From Phlebopus portentosus (lineage: Eukaryota; Basidiomycota; Agaricomycetes; Boletales; Boletinellaceae), in assembly GCA_037892935.1 (NCBI GenBank), contig JAYXKI010000013.1, positions 682,001 through 746,000 on the forward strand: DNA of 64,000 nucleotides, read 5' to 3'. Positions 57,466 to 64,000 of the stretch are shown piece after piece. Both the position numbers and the translations under genes were made by a program. The notes beneath the pieces were generated by a model, which was not told where the DNA came from, did not search any database, and was given only the letters and a program-made list of their open reading frames with translations. Within the stretch, counting starts at the first letter, position 1. Every line of letters starts with the position of its first letter.

Positions 57466-58710
57466 TCAGGTCTGTTCGGAAGAATATGTGTTCGGAGCGA
57501 CACCATCTGGTCTGATGAAAATGTGGTCTCGGTACCATTGTAGCTCTGGAGTTCGGTAGAAGAGTCTGAGGACATCTCGAAAGTTCATGGAAGCAAATGC
57601 CAGGAGCTCACCCTTAATCGATCCGCGGATATCGTCAAGCGCTCTATTCGGTATGACGTTACATGAGAATTTAAAAGACAAGATTCATTGTCCCTTACCT
57701 ATGCGCATCGCTTTCTTTAACCATGGGAGGAGCGACTAATCCATTGTACCAGCGCCGACATAGTTCCTGGGTATGATGTATTAACTTTGCGAGGACATGG
57801 TTCTTATATCCTCCTGCCAACCTTAATGCTTGATACATCTTCATAACCGTTTTTGTATCAAGCGGATACTCGGATAGAAATCATTGTGGTGCTCACCTAC
57901 GATACTGGAAGCAATGCCTTTCTATCAACATTTTGTTGGTAGCGAACCAAGAGTGCTTACCGATAATGCAAGTGGTCGAGCAGTCGCGGCATCCTTTCTG
58001 CAAGAAACATCCTGTCTACATGAACAGAATTTCCGGCAAGCACACCAGCTCTCTTTTCCGGAATATATCTTCGGATATATTCAAGAGCGGCATCTTCGAC
58101 GAAAGGAAGCGTATGCAGCGAGTCTAGGCACGCTTGTGTGAGTCCAGTCTGTGTAATGCAGCCAGGAATCAGTTTCATATCCCGATGCTAGACGTATAAG
58201 CTCACCGATCCGTGCTGCCGGGTGCACCACTCGTCCATACTATTCGAAATGATACATCACAAAAGCTCACTTCATGAAACTCGTCCACTTACTTGTCAAG
58301 CTTTTCCTTGTCAACCTTGACTACGTATTGAATACCGTCATCCAGAAGTTCAAGGTTTCCGTCCGTTATTAACACCTAAAAGCCCAAATGGGATATAGTC
58401 GCCCGTCCCTCGTTCGCGCAAAGACTCAGTTCCAACTCACCGCGATTTCCATAATTTCATCCGAACGAGCGTTCAGACCCGTCATTTCCAAGTCTATCCA
58501 TACTAATGGTCCCTGGTCAAATCCACGCATCTGTGACATCGGGGCCAGCGCGCTCTGATTTTGTTCAGATGAGGCTGCCGTTGAGGCCGCAAATGTCGTA
58601 GACATCCCAAATTCAGACACGTATCGCTTAAAGCTCCGCTTTGGTTCAAGATGCCGCTGAAACTTGGCTGCAGAGCTGGCCCTAATGGTGGTGGAAGTCA
58701 AGCGGATCAT
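57466..58710 (-). CDS. REX2: Oligoribonuclease (3'-5' exoribonuclease, DEDDh)
   Basis: Nine exons give a clean frame of 259 aa: 58441-58710, 58293-58375, 58206-58239, 57961-58148, 57897-57904, 57822-57838, 57699-57766, 57612-57643 and 57466-57545. It degrades RNA oligonucleotides to mononucleotides. The DEDDh signature is complete: WIDLEMTGL (D-x-E), YVVKVDKEKLD, WCTRQHGSTGLT, AGVLAGNSVHVDRMFL (Asp), YRIVDVSSIKEL and HRALDDIRGSIKELQWYRD (His, Asp). The first about 50 residues are Ser/Arg/Thr-rich, suggesting mitochondrial import as for yeast Rex2 and human REXO2. The fifth exon is only 8 nt (57897-57904); its inclusion is required to read YRIVDVSSIK, the exact family sequence. Confidence 0.94.
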
Positions 58711-59635
58711 AGGCAGTCGTGCTGGACAGTAGTAGTAGGGAGAAATGGAATATTCGCCGATACTTGCCTAATATGGCAGGCCTCTATTTCCTACATGGAG
58801 CCGAAACAATCATTTTTCAATCTGGGCTTTAGATTTTTGTTACGTCATTTTTCAGTGACTTTTCGTCCTTTGTTCAATGTCCAGCTCGGTTATCTTAGTC
58901 TCGCCATCCGCAGTCTTTCTTGAAGCCCCAGGAAAGCTATGATGTCAAACAGATGATCTCTTTTACTGTAGAACTTCGGTGATATCGAAAGCGTGTGATT
59001 ATCGTGGTAGCGGAAAACAGCAGAATTACAGGAAGCAAGATAATGCTGCTGCCGGACAAATCCTATAGGTACGGAATCAAACTAGCCATCTTCGCATCTT
59101 AATGAGGCCAATAGATCCGAATGAAGATCACGTTGTCATTTCAACCCCCGACAGAGGCCACCAGATTCTGACCCCGAGCGGAGGAAGGTGCAATTGCGCT
59201 AAGATCGCGGGCAGATATCGGAGGAAGTTCATCGAGATGTAGTCTATTCGATATTGCCTGGCTCTAAAACATCGGAGAACTGTGGATACGACGTAAAGTG
59301 ACGACAGCAAACCTTGAAATTATAATCACGAAAACAAGACGTCTATTCAATAAAGAGAGATAGGAAGGAGAGAATTAAAAAGCTTCCGGAGCTGGGCATT
59401 GAACCTGCGGGGGAAAATCATGCAGGCTATGCGCCCGAGAACTGCTGCTGCAAAGCAGCTCGACTATACATAATTGTTGCCGATGAGAGTTGGATAAATG
59501 AATAAAAAGGTACAGGAGTCGGATATCCATCCTTCTTTGGAGTATTTACTTGAATAGATAAAGTAGACGTAAAGCAACAATGTTTTGCAGTCCGGTACTG
59601 TCGAGAGCAATATTTACGGCCGGTGGGTACATGGA
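58711..59635. other. Spacer between oligoribonuclease and the membrane oxidoreductase-like gene
   Basis: About 925 bp. It is the upstream side of the oligoribonuclease gene and the 3' side of the next minus-strand gene. A patch at about 59390-59412 contains GGGCATTGAACC, which looks like a tRNA T-arm in reverse but does not fold. No gene is seen. Confidence 0.35.
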
Positions 59636-61955
59636 TCAGAAGTCCCAGAGAGTGCCCTAAGGAAAAGGGATAGCTCATCAGATTATGCTTTTGGACAGAT
59701 TCTGGAGTAAAACTTACGAAAGCTGGAATTCCTTCTGACTTGCATCCCTCCATAATTTCCTGGTTTCCCTGGTAATTAGACGTGATAAAAACTACCTCGG
59801 CATTCCAAGAATGGTATGCATCGCGAACAAGTTTCATGACGTCTGGACGGCCACCCCGCTGCTTCGAGTCCCAGAGGCACAGGCGCTCAGGTTCGACATA
59901 TCTGTGGATAAGTCCAGCAATCGTTGGACCGAATGTCTTCTCTTGGTCACTCCCAATCCAGATGAGGTACCAGTTTGGTGATTGAATGCACGTAGACAAC
60001 GCCGCACCAAGACCGGTTCCTGTGCAAACACGTATTCCGCGCTTATAGAGCGTCGAAGTGTTAGAAACTCCGGCGAACTTGAGCTGACGCGTCCAAATGT
60101 GACTGGGCGGGTCGTTTACTAGCGAACGGGTAAAGTCGCCCTGAACACCACAGATTAGATAGTGATATTTCGCATGCGTTCCCTCAGAGATAATTCCGAA
60201 GGCGTGATACTATATGACATATTAATGTTCCAAACTGACGTAAGTGGAAGAATGAAGTGCCCACCTCCATGACGGATGAGCGGCTAATGCGCGCTAGGAG
60301 ACCCTGTTGCATGCCCCGTTCGAAGCGCAGGACGGCAACTTTGGGCGACGGCTAAATAAATTTGGTTACGGCAATGTTCCATCAGGCAAAATTAGCACAA
60401 ACATACGATTTCAATATCGACCTTGACTTCTCTGACGGTAAACCACGGGATAAGGATGAAAACCGTCATGCCGAAGACAAACCAGAAATCTTGCTGCCGA
60501 ATCATATGTGTTCCGTTCGGATCCCACTTCCTTGTGTCCGGATCGTAAATATCGCCTATTGGGCACAAGACGTAATTAGAACATGTACCACTGCGGACGG
60601 AGCGACTCACCGAGTACGACAAATACCCACGTACTACATTGCGAGAGAAAGGAATGAGAATTAGAGTCAAATTTGACGAGAAAGATTGGACAGGAAATAG
60701 ACGGAGTTGAAGAAGGTGTGAAGAAAAAAAGAGACTTACGACAGAAGACCAAGCCTGTGAGAAAAAGAAAAAGAAATCTTCAGGCACAGATCAAATTAGG
60801 AATACGACAGTCGAACTCACCAGCCGATAAAACGATGATGGCGCTCGAAAATGCTGGGAAAGGTGGCACCATGTCAGCATCTTGTCTAGCGTTTCACAGC
60901 GTGAGAATAAAATGCAAGGGAAGTCAGGCCGCCTCTGGCAAATGCACGGCTCAATTACACGCGATTGGAGGTCATCGCCGCGTCAGGGCTGTATAGGCGC
61001 GAGAAAGTACGCGCCAGAAATGAAACCGGACCACAGAAATGTAGTAGTGATCAATTCATTGTACTCACTTGTGGTGCGTGTTGCGGACCCATGGGAATGC
61101 ACTCAGAATAGAAACCGCGATGAAGAGATTTGTCGTCACTCCGGTAATGAGGATCGCATCGTGTGTGTTTTTGTGGTTGATAAATATCAAAACAACTCGG
61201 AAAATAAGCCATGCGCATCCGGATGTAGCACAACCAGAATGAATGCTAGAATCGCGCATTTGGATCAATACAACCTCACTCCCTCAGTTCGCAATGCCAC
61301 TTACCCGCCAAGGTGTTGCAATGCCGAAGTGCATCCGAGCCTCAACCGGAGAGGAGGCCACTGAAAAACAGAAATTAGCAAAGAAATGGAGCGCTCAGGC
61401 GCAGATATGTACCTTAGCAAAGCAAGTGTTGACGATGAGGTACAACAATCGTCCGAAGAGCTCATTTCTCACAAGGATCGCGGTGAGGAGGTTGCCAAGA
61501 ATGAAGGCTCCAGTGTAGCGCCGTGGATAAGTCCAGACATTGAGAGCTGCGAGCAGAAGAGCAATGCCATTGAACGTAACGACCACGGTGAAGAATTTAC
61601 TGAAACAACTTTTAGAAAGGTCCAGCATAGATGAAGATGCTTACCGGTAGGTGTTGTACCAGAGCTTGAATCGGACCCATCGACTTGCGCGCTTCCATTT
61701 GGGCTTGGGAGGCGAAGGCTTCTTCACTGCGTTAGATACCTCCTTTGTCACTACCACAGTCTCGACCTTCCTCTCCGAGGCTAAGGGTTTCTCATCAGAA
61801 GAAGGCAAGGGCGGAGGTAGCTTTTTCAAGTCTGCAACTGAGTTGATCCGAGTAGGACCCTCCGACGCAGAGGTTGGAGGCGGCGGAAGATCAACAGCAT
61901 AGACGTTCTCCGCGACTCCGCGCTCAGCGTCGTTGAGAGCAATGTCGTTGTTCAT
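59636..61955 (-). CDS. Polytopic membrane protein with FAD/NAD-binding-like C-terminal domain
   Basis: Roughly ten exons from 61955 (MNNDIALNDAERGVAENVYA) to the stop at 59636-59638. A Pro-rich cytosolic N-terminus (PPPPTSASEG, KKLPPPLPSSDE) leads to RFKLWYNTYR and several membrane helices: FFTVVVTFNGIALLLAALNVW, YTGAFILGNLLTAILVRN, CAWLIFRVVLIFINHKNTHD, LITGVTTNLFIAVSILSAF, IFERHHRFIGW and FVFGMTVFILIPWFTVREV. The C-terminal domain has SSVMEYHAFGIISEG, then RVCTGTGLGAALSTCIQ (a glycine-rich dinucleotide loop), WYLIWIGSDQEKTFG, RLCLWDSKQRGGRPDVMKLV, VVFITSNYQGNQEIMEG and IPAFGTLWDF. This layout resembles ferredoxin-reductase-like tails and the membrane region linked to fungal NRPS-like adenylating reductases. 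Electron transfer is inferred; no haem ligands or substrate can be assigned. Confidence 0.7.
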
Positions 61956-64000
61956 CCTTCAGCAAAGGATATATGCTAGGTAAGAGGGAGCAATGGAGCA
62001 GGTGTCACAGAAACGACTCTGAGGAAGGGTTATTAACGGCAAGATAAGAACAGTAGGCTAGGTTAGGGAAGGAAGGCGAGCGGAGTCGTGGGGAGTCTCC
62101 GAGAGTAAACCGAGGTGCTTAAGTACTCCGGGCTCTGGCTCCGAAGTGTATGCGAGGAGACATCGCTTTATGGACTGTAGGTCCATTGATTGATGCGTCT
62201 CAGGATACACTGGTAACCGTTATCGGGTCTGGGAATCAGGGCCATAAGTATCAATTCTGGCCACCATGTAAGATAGAATCAAAGTACTTCGAAAAATTCT
62301 GTATAGCGAGAAAATATTTGTTGTTATCCTTGAGATCATATCCGAAGCAGGTTTCCCTATTGAGAAGCTTGCCAGCACACCTTGCTGGTCATTATTCAAC
62401 GGGGTCACACTGTTCTATCGTGCTGCCAGATCTGCCATTCTATGATAAATGATAAGAGTGCCCGGCGCATCAATAAACAGAGCGAGCAAAGGTCGGTCCC
62501 GATGGACGGGCGCCCTCATGCGCCCTCGGTACTACATCGTGGTCGCGTTAGAAGATGCACTGGGTACGTGCAATCGGATCCAACTCAATTTGGGCTCAAG
62601 CCGGCTATCTTCCGAGCCGGACAAAATTATGTAACTTCAACAAGAAAAAGTCTTCTTCTTCACTTCAAACCTCTGCTCGACAACGGAATGAAGAAATCTT
62701 TGCGTGCCTTGTTCCACTTCGACATGTATCCACATGCATCGCGCAGCTGACATCTGTCGTTTATCTCAATGAAATATTTCCCGTTTTACATGTCTTCAAC
62801 TTGCTGTGATGGTCTTTGTCGGTACCTGAATTCTTCCGTGAACTATCAAAGCATCGGTTGTTTTATCTTTCGGCATACCGAGCCATCACTAAATGATTTG
62901 ACTCAACTCCTTGAGCCTGGACTGAAGAAAGTTTTCATCAGGATAATTCTTCACACAGCCTGATGTTTTCATGGCAAATGTCCGTTGTGCGAACAGGTAT
63001 GCTTTACACTTTAGAATGTCAACGAGCTGATAGGATAATAGTTCCACGGACCAGAGGAGCCATGCCAATAGACTGCCAACGAGGGTCGTGAGTAACTTTG
63101 CTCGTGCCTCCCCTCCTTTCTTTAGCTGGCCTTTCTTCCACAACACATTTTACAGATTATTCTCGATACGGATTTCCTTATCACATCTAGAGTGCCACCG
63201 ACTGTGCACGCTCGGAGCTTTGAGGAACAGACCAGAGAGATCCGACCCAATTGAGCGTCGGAAACGATCTCACTCTGGGGCTCAGGACCATTCACCTTCG
63301 TGGGTCAAAAATACCACAGGCACTGTCACGGAAGCATGTCCGGAGAAGATCTAGAAAGTGATAGGCTGGCCAGGAGCTTCTTACATGGCATTGCCTAAAA
63401 GTCTGGGAAATTTAGAGCCTTTCGAGGATAGAAGTCACTCGTGAGACGATAAAGTGGGTTCTGCATTGTTGTTCACACATCCGCTCTGCGGACGATCGAT
63501 CGGATTATTAAATGATTCAGTGGTTTTTCTGACTCTACTCGCTCAGGACCAAAGAACGTTGTCCATCATTCAGGAGTGTATCAGAATAGATATTCGGCCA
63601 ATACATGGGTATCAAGCCAGACGGTATGCCGAGTGCCGTCAGCTCCCCAGCGCTTGATTTTGCATTGACTTCACCCACTTCGCCGGCCTGAACCAACATG
63701 ACATCCAAATCCATGGCAGAGTGACAATCAGTCGTGATCTCGCATCGCCACCGGTTCAAGGTAGTTCAGCGTCACACATATTTGGGGTTTCAAGAAAGAA
63801 ATCTGTCAAAGTATTTGTTTTCCGCTGGCACAGGCCGCATGCCGTTATGGAAACTTTCGCACTGTAATCTTCAGACATGCCTGTGTGTAAGATCGCCTAC
63901 CTGCTCCGGTTTGGCACTTGCTCTATAATTCTACGGATATACGATTGATCGCCCCAATGGAACTTCTTGACAGATTCATGCCGTATGAGAGTGCGGTGTC
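61956..64000. other. Terminal region without a recognised gene
   Basis: About 2 kb. It starts with the promoter of the minus-strand membrane protein gene. Open frames here are short and have no family resemblance or plausible splicing on either strand. No RNA gene, inverted repeat or tandem repeat was found by eye. Confidence 0.35.

Noticed and set aside
59390..59450. Possible minus-strand tRNA (GGTTCAATGCCC)
   Set aside because: The T-stem bases do not pair and no matching acceptor or anticodon arm is found.
62150..63928. Several ORFs of 60-122 codons near the right end
   Set aside because: No motif, signal peptide or splice structure; overlapping frames on both strands look random.
1..64000. 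CRISPR arrays, bacterial operons, prophage or viral genes
   Set aside because: No direct-repeat/spacer arrays and no prokaryotic or viral hallmark proteins; genes are intron-rich fungal ones.

Overview
The window reads as nuclear DNA of a filamentous basidiomycete, most likely an agaricomycete. Genes are dense and intron-rich: about 5-13 exons each, GT-AG introns mostly 50-80 bp with CTAAC/CTGAC-like branch sites. The gene set fits: exo-polygalacturonase, GH71 alpha-1,3-glucanase, a DUF7330-like pair, agaricomycete BTB and F-box proteins, and an intron-containing tRNA-Asp. No bacterial, viral, plasmid or CRISPR features were seen.

Layout: 1-7 kb holds a Tc1/mariner-type MITE, a long disordered-protein gene (+) and tRNA-Asp. 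7-15 kb: two tandem BTB genes (-), exo-polygalacturonase (+) and a TIGR02452/PARG-like gene (+). 15-24.5 kb (all -): a TMEM223-like mitochondrial protein, a second MITE, an F-box/LRR gene, a GH71 glucanase carrying a 136-bp MITE in an intron, and ketopantoate hydroxymethyltransferase. 24.5-31 kb: a poorly resolved stretch with one unassigned gene, then a secreted six-hairpin-glycosidase-like gene (-). 31-37 kb is housekeeping: LSM4 (-), ERV2 (+), cytosolic AsnRS (-), DPH5 (+). 37-46 kb: two uncharacterised genes (+) and a convergent pair of DUF7330-like membrane proteins. 47-52.4 kb: a tandem 2.46-kb duplication of one five-exon gene of unknown function, with a third decayed remnant. 52.6-62 kb (all -): serine carboxypeptidase, mitochondrial-type oligoribonuclease with an 8-nt microexon, and a polytopic membrane protein with a FAD/NAD-binding-like tail. 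62-64 kb shows no convincing gene.

A window-wide pattern decides how to read the genes. In at least ten places a coding frame slips by exactly one base, and adding one base restores a clean frame; in most cases the site is a short homopolymer. Affected genes include the conserved DPH5, ERV2 and PARG-like genes, and exon lengths become multiples of three once corrected. The simplest reading is homopolymer under-calling in the assembly rather than gene decay. These loci are therefore annotated as genes, with the slips noted.

The genes do not form one pathway. Secreted or wall-active products (GH28, GH71, six-hairpin-like, S10 peptidase) are mixed with translation and RNA housekeeping genes that share short divergent promoters (LSM4/ERV2, AsnRS/DPH5). 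The least explained item is the tandemly amplified five-exon gene family at 47-52 kb.
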